Shown here: piece after piece, positions 19,239 through 31,499 of the stretch
Numbering within the stretch: position 1 is the stretch's first letter
Layout of the letters: every line of letters starts with the position of its first letter
From: Rhizobium sp. EC-SD404
Lineage (GTDB): Bacteria > Pseudomonadota > Alphaproteobacteria > Rhizobiales > Rhizobiaceae
Direction of reading: 5' to 3'
NCBI RefSeq assembly: GCF_902498825.1
Contig: NZ_LR701459.1
Span: 372,001-436,000 of the forward strand
DNA: 64,000 nucleotides
Translations under genes and position numbers: made by a program
Notes under the pieces: generated by a model
The model's input: the letters and a program-made list of their open reading frames with translations, nothing else
Told to the model about the DNA's origin: nothing
The model's database searches: none

Positions 19239-21705
19239 CAGCTTCTCGATCCGCCGACGGATCACCGCCCTTGCAGCAATCCTTCTCGTCGCCGCAGCTC
19301 TGATCCTGCTCGTCTTCATCAGGGATTATGCCGAGCGCGCTTCCGATCGCGCCTTTGACCGGTTGCTCGCAGCCTCGGCGCTCACCATCGCCGGCGCGGT
19401 GCAGATCGAGGACGGCGACGTCACGGTGGAGCTTCCCTATGCGTCCTTTGCAATGGTTTCGGGCGACGACCGCGTCTTTTATTCGGTGCGTGCGCCGGAT
19501 GGGTCGCTGGTCACCGGCTATGACGATCTTGCTGCCGATATGCCGCTTGCGGAAACGCTCGATGCGGAGTTCGACGATGTGCGTTACGGCGGCGAGGTGG
19601 TGCGGGTCGCAAGTGTCGGCCGCCTGATCTCGACGGCGGACGGGACCGGCTGGGTGACGATCCGGGTCGCCGAAACGCAAGGCGCGCGCGAAACGCTGTC
19701 GCGCGAGATCGTCAACAATGCGCTGGTGCCGCTGCTGGTCCTGACCCTGCTGGCTGCATGGCTCGTCTGGTATCTCATCCGGCGCACCTTCGCACCGCTG
19801 CTCACGCTGGAGCGCGAATTGCGCGCCCGCTCGCCCGACGATCTCTCGCCGGTGGACATTCCCGTACCGGTGGAAGTGCGCCACGTGGTCGGCGCGCTGA
19901 ACGAGTTCATGGCACGGCTGAACCAGTCGATGGTGCGCCTCAGCGAGCTGGTGGCGGAGGCGGCCCACCAGGTGCGAACGCCGCTGGCGTCGCTCCGCGC
20001 CCAAGCCGAGGTGGCCATGGACGAGACCGATCCGGATGCCATGCGTGCCCGGGTCGAGCGGATCCATCAGGGCGCCGTGCAGTCGAGCCAGCTCGTCACC
20101 CAATTGCTGATGGATGCGACCGTATCGCATCGCCTGGACCTCAGGGACGTGCAGGTGACAGTGATCGGTGCGCTGGTCAACGAGGTGGCGCAGCGGCTCG
20201 ATCCGGACCAATTGATGCGCATCGGCGTCGAGATGAAACCCGACGTCGCGGACATCGGTTTTCCCGCCGATCGCGTGGTGATGCGCGAGATGCTGAAGAA
20301 CGTCGTCGACAACGCGCTCGCCTATTCGCAGGGCGATGTGACCATCCGCGTGGAACGCGCAAGAGAAGAGAACGGCGACGTGCTGAAACTGTCCGTCCTC
20401 GATAAGGGGCCCGGTATTCCCGATGCGGAGAAGGACACTGTCGTGGAGCGTTTTCGTCGGGGTGCGAGCGCCGGAAATCAGCCGGGTTCGGGGCTGGGGT
20501 TGGCGATCGTGCGCCGCGTGGCCGAGGCCCATCGCGGGCGTCTGACGCTGAGGGACCGCGCCGGGGGCGGGCTCGTTGCCGAAATCTGCCTGCCGCTTTC
20601 CGGGCGCGGAAGCGATCGCCGTGAAGGTCGCGCCGGACGAGGGGCCATCCCTGCGGCGATCGCGCTTCTGGTCGGCGCTTGCCTTCTTCCGTCGCACGAA
20701 GCGGCCGCCGAGCCTCTGGTCTTTCCCGCTAGAGCCGCGGAAAAGGCATCGCTGACGATCGTGGGGACGACGGATACGCGACTCTTTACGCTGTTCGTGG
20801 AGGCCTTTCAGGAGCGCTACCCAAACGTCACCGTCCGCTACGACGAGACCGACACGCTTTTGATGTACGAGAACTATCTCGCCGGGCAACTCGATCCTCC
20901 GGCAGATCTGATGATCAGCTCATCGTCCGATCTCCAGGTCAAGCTCGCCAATGACGGGCACGCGTCGCGGCATGATTCGGCCGTTTCGTCGATGCCGGAT
21001 TGGGCCACGTGGCGCAACGAGGTCTTCGGCTTTACCTTCGAACCGGCGGTGATCGTCTACAATCCTGACTTGATCTCTCAGGACGAAGCGCCACGCACGC
21101 ATCTGGCCCTTGCGGAGTTTCTGGAAAGCAATATCGGTCGCCTGACGGGAAAGGTCGCAACCTACGACATCGCAACGAGCGGGGTTGGTTATCTGCTCGC
21201 GGTTCAGGACCAGCTGATCTCATCGCAGTTCTGGCGCCTTGCTTCGGCGTTCGGCCGGACGGGCGCCGTGCTCAGCGGGTCGAGCCCCGATATTCTCGAC
21301 CGGGTCGATGCCGGCGAACTGGCGATCGCTTACAACGTGCTGGGCTCCTACGCCTTCGCGCGGCAGGCGGAGGGGGCGAATATCCAAATCATCGTGCCCG
21401 ACGATTACGTGCTGGTGCTGACTCGAAGCGCGGTGATCGCACGCGATGCGCCGAATGCGGAAACAGCGAGGCTCTTTCTCGACTTCCTCCTCTCCGACGC
21501 GGGCCAAGCGGTGGCAGCGGGACCGACGGCGCTCGGTGCCGTCAGGGACGGCGTGCGTGGGCTCTGGACCGCGGCGAACATCACCGAGATGGGGCGAGGC
21601 GCGGTGCAGCCGATTGCGCTCGGCCCGGCGCTCATGGTCGCGCTGGACCAGCAGCGGCGTGCCCGCTTTCTGGAAACCTGGCGCGGGATCGTCTCGCCTC
21701 CCTGA
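19228..21705 (+). CDS. Histidine kinase fused to a periplasmic solute-binding protein
   Basis: 825 residues in one frame. N-terminal TctE-like kinase: TM1 about 11-32, periplasmic sensor (2CSK_N type) 33-161, TM2 162-183, HAMP-like linker, H-box His247 (AEAAHQVRTPL), N-box Asn362 (NVVDNALAYS), G1 DKGPGIP and G2 GSGLGLAIV, ending about 456. An Arg-rich stretch (462-471), a hydrophobic segment (473-488) and an AAAEP signal-peptidase-like site (492-496) follow, then a complete Fe3+-type/family-1 solute-binding domain (506-825). Between about 19.9 kb of kinase code and the binding domain there is no in-frame ATG, GTG or TTG after about 20518 that would start the second domain with its signal segment, so it reads as a true fusion. 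The start ATG at 19228 overlaps the regulator gene. Confidence 0.85.
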   Translation: MRADSFSIRRRITALAAILLVAAALILLVFIRDYAERASDRAFDRLLAASALTIAGAVQIEDGDVTVELPYASFAMVSGDDRVFYSVRAPDGSLVTGYDDLAADMPLAETLDAEFDDVRYGGEVVRVASVGRLISTADGTGWVTIRVAETQGARETLSREIVNNALVPLLVLTLLAAWLVWYLIRRTFAPLLTLERELRARSPDDLSPVDIPVPVEVRHVVGALNEFMARLNQSMVRLSELVAEAAHQVRTPLASLRAQAEVAMDETDPDAMRARVERIHQGAVQSSQLVTQLLMDATVSHRLDLRDVQVTVIGALVNEVAQRLDPDQLMRIGVEMKPDVADIGFPADRVVMREMLKNVVDNALAYSQGDVTIRVERAREENGDVLKLSVLDKGPGIPDAEKDTVVERFRRGASAGNQPGSGLGLAIVRRVAEAHRGRLTLRDRAGGGLVAEICLPLSGRGSDRREGRAGRGAIPAAIALLVGACLLPSHEAAAEPLVFPARAAEKASLTIVGTTDTRLFTLFVEAFQERYPNVTVRYDETDTLLMYENYLAGQLDPPADLMISSSSDLQVKLANDGHASRHDSAVSSMPDWATWRNEVFGFTFEPAVIVYNPDLISQDEAPRTHLALAEFLESNIGRLTGKVATYDIATSGVGYLLAVQDQLISSQFWRLASAFGRTGAVLSGSSPDILDRVDAGELAIAYNVLGSYAFARQAEGANIQIIVPDDYVLVLTRSAVIARDAPNAETARLFLDFLLSDAGQAVAAGPTALGAVRDGVRGLWTAANITEMGRGAVQPIALGPALMVALDQQRRARFLETWRGIVSPP

Positions 21706-21751
21706 CGATTTGGCTTGAGGACCGGCCTGAGCTTCGACCCGAGAAATGGCT

Positions 21752-21769
21752 GACAGGTGGACGACAGGT
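21752..21769 (+). promoter_or_regulatory. Tandem GACAGGT repeats upstream of tctC
   Basis: GACAGGT occurs at 21752-21758 and 21763-21769, an 11-bp period that places both on one DNA face, as expected for a dimer of an OmpR-type regulator. They lie about 160 bp before tctC, downstream of the kinase gene, and are the best candidate site for the cognate regulator. No experiment is implied. Confidence 0.4.
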
Positions 21770-21927
21770 TGGCGTGTTAACTTTTGTCGTGATCGGGTCT
21801 GGGAGGGCCTCAACGATCCTTGGGAGGAGGTTGCTCAGCACCCCGCCCGTCTGACGGTTTCATTGCCCTTCCAGCCGTTCGAAGCGACGCCGCATGGCGT
21901 CCGAAACAGAACATTTGGGAGGTCATC

Positions 21928-22881
21928 TTGAAGAAAACCATTTTCGCTGCTGCTTTCGCGGCACTGCTCACCAGCACATCCGCTTTCGCGCAGATGGACG
22001 AACTGAAGATCATGGCGCCTGCGGCGCCCGGCGGCGGCTGGGACCAAACGGCCCGCTCGATCCAGTCGGTCATGCAGGCTGAGGGCCTCGCCTCCAACAT
22101 CCAGGTCGAGAATGTCGCCGGCGCCGGCGGCACGATCGGTCTCCAGCAGTTCGTCAACCGCTCCGCAGGCGACCCGACGGCAACGATCGTCGGCGGCTAC
22201 GTCATGGTTGGCGCCATCATCGCCAATGCCGCTCCGGTCACGCTCGAAGAAGTCACGCCGATCGCCCGCCTCACGGGTGAATATGTCGTGGTCATAGCAC
22301 CGGCCGATAGCGAAATCGACAATGCCGAAGACCTCGCCGAAGCCATGCAGGCCGACCCCGGCTCCGTCACTTGGGGCGGTGGCTCCGCCGGCGGCGTCGA
22401 CCACATCGCGGCCGGTCTCTTCGCCCAGGCAGCCGATGTCGACCCGCGCGCCTTGAATTACATCCCGTTCTCCGGTGGCGGCGAAGCGCTTGCGGCCATT
22501 CTCGGCGGCCAGGTCACGGTTGGCATTTCCGGCTACAGCGAGTTCGCATCGCAGATCGAAGCCGGCGAAGTGAAGGTGATCGCGATCACCGCTCCGGAGC
22601 GTCAGGACTATGTCGACGCGCCGACTTTTGCCGAACAGGGCTTCGACCTCGATGTCCAGAACTGGCGCATGATCGCAGCCGCTCCGGACATTTCGGATGA
22701 AGAGCGTCAGGCACTGACGGATACAATCCGGACGATGTCGGAATCCGAAGCCTGGGCCACCGAACTCGAAACGCGCGGCTGGGTGAACACCTATCTCGAT
22801 GGCGAAGAGTTCCAGACCTACCTGAACCAGGAGATCGAGGCGACCACCGCCATCCTCTCCGACCTCGGCATCAGCCAGTAA
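21928..22881 (+). CDS. tctC: Tripartite tricarboxylate transporter substrate-binding protein
   Basis: 317 residues. Cleavable signal peptide (KKTIFAAAFAALLTSTSAFA), then the TctC fold with APAAPGGGWDQTAR, VENVAGAGGTIG and GGSAGGVDH, the family's substrate-loop signatures. It binds a carboxylate in the periplasm and delivers it to TctAB. The start is an unusual TTG at 21928, supported by GGGAGG at 21917-21922 with 5-bp spacing and by the signal peptide beginning exactly there. The frame runs on upstream to 21820 but without a signal-peptide-like start. Confidence 0.9.
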   Translation: MKKTIFAAAFAALLTSTSAFAQMDELKIMAPAAPGGGWDQTARSIQSVMQAEGLASNIQVENVAGAGGTIGLQQFVNRSAGDPTATIVGGYVMVGAIIANAAPVTLEEVTPIARLTGEYVVVIAPADSEIDNAEDLAEAMQADPGSVTWGGGSAGGVDHIAAGLFAQAADVDPRALNYIPFSGGGEALAAILGGQVTVGISGYSEFASQIEAGEVKVIAITAPERQDYVDAPTFAEQGFDLDVQNWRMIAAAPDISDEERQALTDTIRTMSESEAWATELETRGWVNTYLDGEEFQTYLNQEIEATTAILSDLGISQ

Positions 22882-22882
22882 G

Positions 22883-23413
22883 ATGGCGACGCACGAACAG
22901 GGCGGGGCCGGCACACGCCGGCCCGACGAGGCGGCCCGTCGCAAGTTCGACCTCGGTGGATTGGCGATCGCAATCGGGCTGTTTCTGTTCTCGGCCCTGA
23001 TCGCGCTCGATGCGTCCTCCTATCCCGAACGGCGCAGTTATGCGCAGATCGGGCCGGAGATATTTCCTTACATCGTTGCTATCGGCATCGCCGTTTTCGG
23101 CGCCCTTACGTTCGTGATGGCGCGGCGCGGCGACTTTCCCGACCGGGAAGCCTTGAATTGGGTTCCGGTGATCTGGATCATCGGGGCACTCGCCGGCATG
23201 ACCGCGCTGCTCTATGCGGGCGCCGGTTTCATCATCGCGTCGGGGGTGCTGTTCGGTGGTGCCGCGCGCGGTTTCGGCCGCAAGCCGGTGATCCTGACGG
23301 TGTTCGTCGGGGTGGTGATCTCCGCGCTGCTCTACGTGCTCTTCCGCCAGGGCCTTGGCCTGTCGCTGCCGGCCGGGCTGATCGAGCCGTATCTCAACGC
23401 GCTGTTTCGTTAG
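22883..23413 (+). CDS. tctB: Tripartite tricarboxylate transporter small membrane subunit
   Basis: 176 residues with four hydrophobic segments (about 29-46, 66-82, 98-125, 133-163), the TctB pattern of two plus two helices. It starts one base after the tctC stop, so translation is probably coupled. TctB pairs with TctA to form the sodium- or proton-driven carrier. Sequence conservation in this subunit is low, so the name rests on topology and on its place between tctC and tctA. Confidence 0.88.
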   Translation: MATHEQGGAGTRRPDEAARRKFDLGGLAIAIGLFLFSALIALDASSYPERRSYAQIGPEIFPYIVAIGIAVFGALTFVMARRGDFPDREALNWVPVIWIIGALAGMTALLYAGAGFIIASGVLFGGAARGFGRKPVILTVFVGVVISALLYVLFRQGLGLSLPAGLIEPYLNALFR

Positions 23414-23517
23414 AGTTGGCGTTTCCGTCTTTGCAGAATTGCAGCGCGCCGCACGAAGCCTTTGACTTTCAGGCTTGAGCCGGTGGTCGCTGCCCAAACG
23501 AGAGTATTCCGACGGTC

Positions 23518-26374
<2,857 letters not shown>

Positions 26375-26465
26375 TGATTTTCAGTGTCGAGAACGCGTGC
26401 GGCGGTGCCCTGCCGTCACGGTCGGGCGCGTCCCGTCCAGGCATCCTGATCAAGGGAGTTCGCTG

Positions 26466-27479
26466 ATGGCGCGCATGACGATGATCGAGGCAATTCGGTC
26501 GGCCATGGATGTTTCCATGGAGCGCAATGACGACGTGGTCGTGTTCGGCGAGGATGTCGGCTATTTCGGCGGCGTTTTCCGCTGCACGGCGGGCCTTCAG
26601 CAGAAATACGGCAAGACGCGGTGCTTCGATGCGCCGATATCGGAACTGGGCATCGTCGGTGCGGCCATCGGCATGGCGGCCTACGGCCTCAGGCCCTGCA
26701 TCGAGATCCAGTTTGCCGACTATGTGTATCCGGCCTTCGACCAGATCGCGTCGGAAGCCGCGCGCATTCGCTATCGCTCCAACGGCCAATTCACCTGCCC
26801 GATCGTGATCCGCATGCCAACCGGGGGGGGCATTTTCGGCGGGCAGACGCACAGCCAGAGCCCGGAAGCGCTGTTCACCCATGTCTCGGGTCTGAAGGTC
26901 GTCGTTCCGTCCAATCCGGTCGACGCGAAGGGTCTGCTGATCGCGGCGATCGAAGATCCGGATCCGGTGATCTTCCTAGAGCCGAAGCGGCTCTATAACG
27001 GGCCGTTCGACGGGCATCACGACAAGCCGGTTACGCCCTGGTCGAAGCATACGTTGGGCGAGGTGCCGGAAGGGCACTTCACTGTGCCGCTCGGCAAGGC
27101 TGAGGTGCGTCGGGCGGGGGCGGAACTGACCGTGCTCGCCTATGGCACGATGACCTATGTGTCGGAGGCCGCCGCTGCCGATACGGGCATCGACGCCGAA
27201 ATCATCGATCTCAAGACGCTGCTGCCGCTCGATCTCGAGACGATCGTTGCGTCGGTCACGAAGACCGGGCGGTGCGTGATCGTGCACGAGGCGACGCTGA
27301 CATCCGGTTTCGGCGCGGAGCTTGCCGCGCTCGTGCAGAAGCACTGTTTCTATCATCTGGAGGCGCCGATCACGCGCGTGACTGGCTGGGACACGCCCTA
27401 TCCGCATGCGCAGGAATGGGATTATTTCCCCGGTCCCGCACGTGTCGGCCGGGCGATGATCGAGACGATGGAGGGCTGA
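26466..27479 (+). CDS. bkdA2: Branched-chain 2-oxoacid dehydrogenase E1 beta subunit
   Basis: 337 residues, the standard beta-subunit size. GEDVGYFGGVFRCT and RCFDAPISELGIVGAAIGMA are the family signatures of the thiamine-pyrimidine half-site; the C-terminal transketolase fold includes VIVHEATLTSGFGAELAA. It forms the alpha2beta2 E1 with BkdA1. The ATG at 26466 follows AAGGGAG; the open frame upstream to 26397 lacks family similarity. A 91-bp gap separates it from bkdA1. Confidence 0.93.
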   Translation: MARMTMIEAIRSAMDVSMERNDDVVVFGEDVGYFGGVFRCTAGLQQKYGKTRCFDAPISELGIVGAAIGMAAYGLRPCIEIQFADYVYPAFDQIASEAARIRYRSNGQFTCPIVIRMPTGGGIFGGQTHSQSPEALFTHVSGLKVVVPSNPVDAKGLLIAAIEDPDPVIFLEPKRLYNGPFDGHHDKPVTPWSKHTLGEVPEGHFTVPLGKAEVRRAGAELTVLAYGTMTYVSEAAAADTGIDAEIIDLKTLLPLDLETIVASVTKTGRCVIVHEATLTSGFGAELAALVQKHCFYHLEAPITRVTGWDTPYPHAQEWDYFPGPARVGRAMIETMEG

Positions 27480-27483
27480 AGCG

Positions 27484-28803
27484 ATGGGCGAACGCACAAT
27501 CAAGCTGCCCGATGTCGGCGAAGGCGTCGCAGAGGCCGAACTCGTCGAATGGCACGTGAAGATCGGTGACGTCGTTAGGGAAGACGACATCGTCGCCGCC
27601 GTCATGACCGACAAGGCGACGGTGGAAATTCCGGCACCCTGCGACGGCGAGATCGCCTGGCTCGGCGCCGAGGTGGGCGATGTCGTGGCCGTCGGTTCGG
27701 TGATCGTGCGCATCAAAACCGGCGAGGGTGGCGCAGACGAAGATACCGCCGCGCAGCCGATGGATGACGGCGAGAACGAGGCGCCGATCGCAGACGGGAT
27801 GAGCGGCGAAGGCGAGGATCTGCCGCCACCGCCTGCAAGCGAGCCCCAGAAGGTGGATACCAAGCCGGCAAAGGATATTGAGGCGAAGGAGCCTGCGCCC
27901 AAGCGGCCCACCCGCCCCGCTGCGGCGCCCAGTGCCGACAAGCCGCTGGCCTCGCCGGCCGTGCGGCTGCGTGCTCGGCATGCGGGCATCGATCTGCGGC
28001 AGGTGGCGGGGTCTGGTCCTGCCGGCCGGATCACCCATGACGATCTCGACCAGTTCAGCGCGAAGGGACCGCAGGCGGCGTCGCCGGCCGGTCTCACGCG
28101 CCGCACGGATGTCGAGGACATCAAGCTCGTCGGCCTGCGCCGCAAGATCGCGGAGAAGATGGCGATCGCCAAGCGGCACATTCCCCACATCACCTATGTG
28201 GAGGAAGTGGACATGTCGGCGCTCGAGGATCTGCGGGCGGCGCTCAACAGGGACAAGCGGCCCGACCAGCCGAAACTGACGCTGCTGCCGTTCCTGATGC
28301 GGGCGATGGTGAAGGCGATCGCGGCTCAGCCGCAGTTCAACAGCCATTTCGACGACGAGGCGAACATCATCCATCGCCATGGCGGCATCCATATCGGCAT
28401 CGCGGCGCAAACGCCGTCCGGCCTCGTCGTGCCTGTTGCCAAGCACTGCGAGGCGCGCGACCTCTGGGAGTGCGCGGCGGAAGTCGGCAGGCTTTCGGAC
28501 GCGGCGAAATCCGGCACCGCGACGCGCGAGGAGCTCTCCGGTTCCACAATCACCATCACCTCACTGGGTGCGCTTGGCGGCATTGTCACGACGCCTGTGA
28601 TCAACCATCCGGAGGTCGCCATCATCGGCGTCAACAAAATGGCGGTGCGGCCGCACTGGGACGGCGCCGCGTTCGTTCCACGGCGCATGATGAACCTGTC
28701 CTGCAGTTTCGATCATCGGATCATCGACGGCCATGATGCGGCGGTCTTCGTCCAGCGGATCAAGACGCTGATGGAAACGCCGGCCATGATCTTCGTGGCA
28801 TGA
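27484..28803 (+). CDS. bkdB: Branched-chain 2-oxoacid dehydrogenase E2 (acyltransferase)
   Basis: 439 residues. One lipoyl domain with Lys44 ([12 protein letters not shown]), an acidic then Pro/Lys-rich linker, a peripheral-subunit-binding domain around 156-190 ([19 protein letters not shown]), and a catalytic domain ending with His411 and Asp415 ([13 protein letters not shown]). It passes the acyl group to CoA, giving isobutyryl-, isovaleryl- or 2-methylbutyryl-CoA. It starts four bases after the bkdA2 stop. Confidence 0.93.
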   Translation: MGERTIKLPDVGEGVAEAELVEWHVKIGDVVREDDIVAAVMTDKATVEIPAPCDGEIAWLGAEVGDVVAVGSVIVRIKTGEGGADEDTAAQPMDDGENEAPIADGMSGEGEDLPPPPASEPQKVDTKPAKDIEAKEPAPKRPTRPAAAPSADKPLASPAVRLRARHAGIDLRQVAGSGPAGRITHDDLDQFSAKGPQAASPAGLTRRTDVEDIKLVGLRRKIAEKMAIAKRHIPHITYVEEVDMSALEDLRAALNRDKRPDQPKLTLLPFLMRAMVKAIAAQPQFNSHFDDEANIIHRHGGIHIGIAAQTPSGLVVPVAKHCEARDLWECAAEVGRLSDAAKSGTATREELSGSTITITSLGALGGIVTTPVINHPEVAIIGVNKMAVRPHWDGAAFVPRRMMNLSCSFDHRIIDGHDAAVFVQRIKTLMETPAMIFVA

Positions 28804-28813
28804 GGGGACGGTG

Positions 28814-30211
28814 ATGAAAGACATTTCCTGCAAGCTTCTCGTCATCGGCGCCGGTCCCGGCGGCTATGTCTGCGCCATTCGTGCCGGCCAGCTCGGTATC
28901 GATACGGTCATCGTGGAGGCAGTGAAGCCCGGCGGCACCTGCCTCAATGTCGGCTGCATTCCATCCAAGGCGATCATCCATGCGGCCGATCAGTTCGCCG
29001 AGACAAAGGCGATGGCGGCCGGCGATAGTCCGCTCGGCATCACGCTTGCCGAGCCACGCATCGATCTCACCCGTACGATGGCCTGGAAGGACAAGATCGT
29101 CGGGCGACTGACGACGGGCGTGGCGGGACTTCTGAAGAAGGCCGGCGTGAAGACCGTGCAAGGCTGGGCGCGGTTCCGCGACGGCAAAACGGTCGAAGTC
29201 AAGACCGAGACGGGTGTTCAGATCATCCGAGCCGAGTCGATCGTGATCGCCACCGGCTCGGAATCGGTGCCTCTGCCCGGGCTTCCCTTCGGCGGTTCGG
29301 TGATTTCCTCGACAGAGGCGCTGGCACTCAAAGCCGTGCCGGAAAGGCTCGCCATCATCGGCGCGGGCTATATCGGGCTTGAACTCGGCACTGCCTTTGC
29401 CAAGCTCGGGTCACAAGTGACCATCGTCGAAGCCACTGATCACATTCTGCCGCTCTATGATGGCGAACTGACGCGACCCGTCTCCAAGCGGCTCGGCGAG
29501 CTCGGCATCGACGTCATCCTGGGGGCAAAGGCGCGGGGCTTGTCGGGCAAGGGCGATGCGCTTCTGGTCGAAGGCGCCGACGGCAATGATCGGCGCATGG
29601 TCAGCGACAAGGTGCTGGTGACGGTGGGCCGCCGGCCACTGACGGAAGGTTGGGGGCTCGAAGAACTCGATCTCGACCGTTCGGGCGCTGCGATCCGCAT
29701 CGACGAGACCTGCCGCACCTCGATGCGCGGTGTTTACGCGATCGGCGACGTCACCGGCGAGCCGATGCTCGCGCACCGGGCGATGGCGCAAGGCGAGATG
29801 GTGGCGGAAATCATCGCCGGCCACCGCCGCGCCTTCGACAAGCGCGTGATCCCGGCAGTTTGCTTCACCGATCCGGAGATCGTGACGGCGGGGCTTTCGC
29901 CAGACGAGGCGCGTCGGAATGGCCGGGAGGTCAAGATCGGCCTCTTCCCATTCCAGGCGAATGGCCGGGCGATGACGATGGAAGCCGAGCAGGGATTCGT
30001 GCGTGTTGTGGCTCGGGCGGACAACCATCTCGTTCTCGGGATTCAGGCGGTGGGTAAGGGCGTTTCGGAACTCTCTGCCGCCTTCGGCATCGCAATCGAG
30101 ATGGGCGCGCGGCTGGAAGACATCGCCGGCACGATCCATGCCCATCCGACGCAAGGCGAAGCGCTGCAGGAAGCGGCGCTGAAAGCGCTGGGCGCAGCCC
30201 TGCATATTTGA
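28814..30211 (+). CDS. lpdV: Dihydrolipoyl dehydrogenase, E3 of the branched-chain complex
   Basis: 465 residues. FAD site [10 protein letters not shown], redox Cys43/Cys48 ([13 protein letters not shown]), second nucleotide motif [12 protein letters not shown] and C-terminal HAHPTQGE. It is the second E3 in the window and differs in many positions from lpdA at 12.5 kb, consistent with a dedicated partner for BkdB. The ATG at 28814 follows GAGGGG; a GTG lies one codon upstream. Confidence 0.93.
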   Translation: MKDISCKLLVIGAGPGGYVCAIRAGQLGIDTVIVEAVKPGGTCLNVGCIPSKAIIHAADQFAETKAMAAGDSPLGITLAEPRIDLTRTMAWKDKIVGRLTTGVAGLLKKAGVKTVQGWARFRDGKTVEVKTETGVQIIRAESIVIATGSESVPLPGLPFGGSVISSTEALALKAVPERLAIIGAGYIGLELGTAFAKLGSQVTIVEATDHILPLYDGELTRPVSKRLGELGIDVILGAKARGLSGKGDALLVEGADGNDRRMVSDKVLVTVGRRPLTEGWGLEELDLDRSGAAIRIDETCRTSMRGVYAIGDVTGEPMLAHRAMAQGEMVAEIIAGHRRAFDKRVIPAVCFTDPEIVTAGLSPDEARRNGREVKIGLFPFQANGRAMTMEAEQGFVRVVARADNHLVLGIQAVGKGVSELSAAFGIAIEMGARLEDIAGTIHAHPTQGEALQEAALKALGAALHI

Positions 30212-30221
30212 CGGCCGCGCC

Positions 30222-31388
30222 ATGTCGATGAAACTCCGGTCGCTGACCGTTGCCGGCTATCGCTCGCTCAAGACGATCCGCATGGAGATCGGCGACGTCA
30301 ATGTGTTCGTCGGCGACAATGGCGTCGGCAAATCCAATCTTTATCGGGCGCTGCATCTCGCCCAGTCGGCGGCCGAAGGGACGTTCGCGCGCGAGATTGC
30401 TGCGGAAGGCGGCATGGCGGCCGTGCTGTGGACCGGCGCGCGCAAGAAAGGCCGCCCGGTGCGCCTGTCGATCGCCGTCGAGCTCTTCGACGAGGACACG
30501 GCGCTCGGCTGGCGCTACACGATCGAGGCAGGACTGACGCCGCCGATGGGCGCAGGCTTTCCGTTCGAGCCGCAGATCAAGGAAGAGCGGCTCTCGATCG
30601 ACCAGGGCCGGCGTGTCGTGGACGTGATGAAGCGCGCCGGTCAGGGACTGTCCTACCGCGATGCCGACGGGCGGATGCAGGAGTATCCCGTCAGGCTTCT
30701 CTCATCCGAAACGGGCTTGGCTGCGCTTGGCGGATCGGGGATGCATGCGGAAGCGGCGATCGTGCGCGATACGCTTGCCCGGTTCCGCTTTTACCACGGC
30801 TTTCGCAGCGACGCCGGGTCGCCCTTGCGGGCAGCGTCACTTGCCGTGACGGCGCCCATGCTCGACATGGATGGCAGCAATCTCGCTGCTGTGATGGCGA
30901 CGCTCAAACATATTCGTGGCGACACGGTGGATCTCGATCGGGCCGTTTCCGATGCCTTCAAGGGCGCGGGGCTCGATATTCCGCTGCCGGATCGCGAGGC
31001 GCGCTTCGGCGTTGTCTTCCCGCAATTCCCGCAGCGCGTTTTCTCGGCTGCCGAATTGTCCGATGGGCAGATCCGGTTCCTGGGCCTTGCTGCGGCACTG
31101 CTTGCCTACCGCATCCCGCCCTTCATTGCACTCAATGAGCCCGAAGCGAGCCTGCATCCGTCGATGCTCGCGCCGCTCGCCGACATGATCGCGCGTGCGG
31201 CGAAGGATGCGCAGATCTGGGTCGTGACCCACGCGCCGAAACTGGCGGACCTGATTATGGAACGCACCGGTGTGCGGGCAAGGACCGTAATCCGGCAGGA
31301 CGATGGTTCGACCTGGATCGACGGCATGCGCCTGACGGGGCATTTCCCGGATGAGGCGGAGGAAGACGACGACGATTTCGACGCATGA
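30222..31388 (+). CDS. RecF/OLD-like AAA ATPase
   Basis: 388 residues. Walker A GDNGVGKS at 31-38, a split ABC-type core with the signature-like AAELSDGQIRFLGLAAAL, Walker B IALNEPEASLHPSM and a switch histidine (VTHAPK). This is the layout of the predicted SMC-like ATPases of the COG4637 kind. The strongly acidic C-terminus (EEDDDDF) is notable. It begins 10 bp after lpdV, so it is probably in the bkd transcript, though its function is not obviously metabolic. No partner nuclease is adjacent, which argues against an OLD-type defence pair. Confidence 0.75.
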   Translation: MSMKLRSLTVAGYRSLKTIRMEIGDVNVFVGDNGVGKSNLYRALHLAQSAAEGTFAREIAAEGGMAAVLWTGARKKGRPVRLSIAVELFDEDTALGWRYTIEAGLTPPMGAGFPFEPQIKEERLSIDQGRRVVDVMKRAGQGLSYRDADGRMQEYPVRLLSSETGLAALGGSGMHAEAAIVRDTLARFRFYHGFRSDAGSPLRAASLAVTAPMLDMDGSNLAAVMATLKHIRGDTVDLDRAVSDAFKGAGLDIPLPDREARFGVVFPQFPQRVFSAAELSDGQIRFLGLAAALLAYRIPPFIALNEPEASLHPSMLAPLADMIARAAKDAQIWVVTHAPKLADLIMERTGVRARTVIRQDDGSTWIDGMRLTGHFPDEAEEDDDDFDA

Positions 31389-31395
31389 AAAAAGC

Positions 31396-31414
31396 CGGCG
31401 GACACGATCCGCCG
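31396..31414. terminator. Bidirectional terminator
   Basis: CGGCGGA (31396-31402) pairs with TCCGCCG (31408-31414) around CACGA, with an A-run before and a T-rich stretch after. It separates the convergent ATPase and transaldolase genes. Confidence 0.65.
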
Positions 31415-31499
31415 ACTTGATGCTTTGGCCAAAGCGTTTCCAGGTGAAGTGGATACCGATTCAACGATCGGGAACGCGACACACCGGAAAATTGGACGA

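Noticed and set aside
19105..20889. 594-codon open frame opposite the histidine kinase
   Set aside because: Arg/His-rich antisense shadow with no motif; the kinase boxes are clear on the plus strand.
30222..31388. OLD/RecF-like ATPase as an anti-phage defence gene
   Set aside because: No nuclease or helicase partner is adjacent and it lies in line with the bkd operon, so a defence role has no support here.
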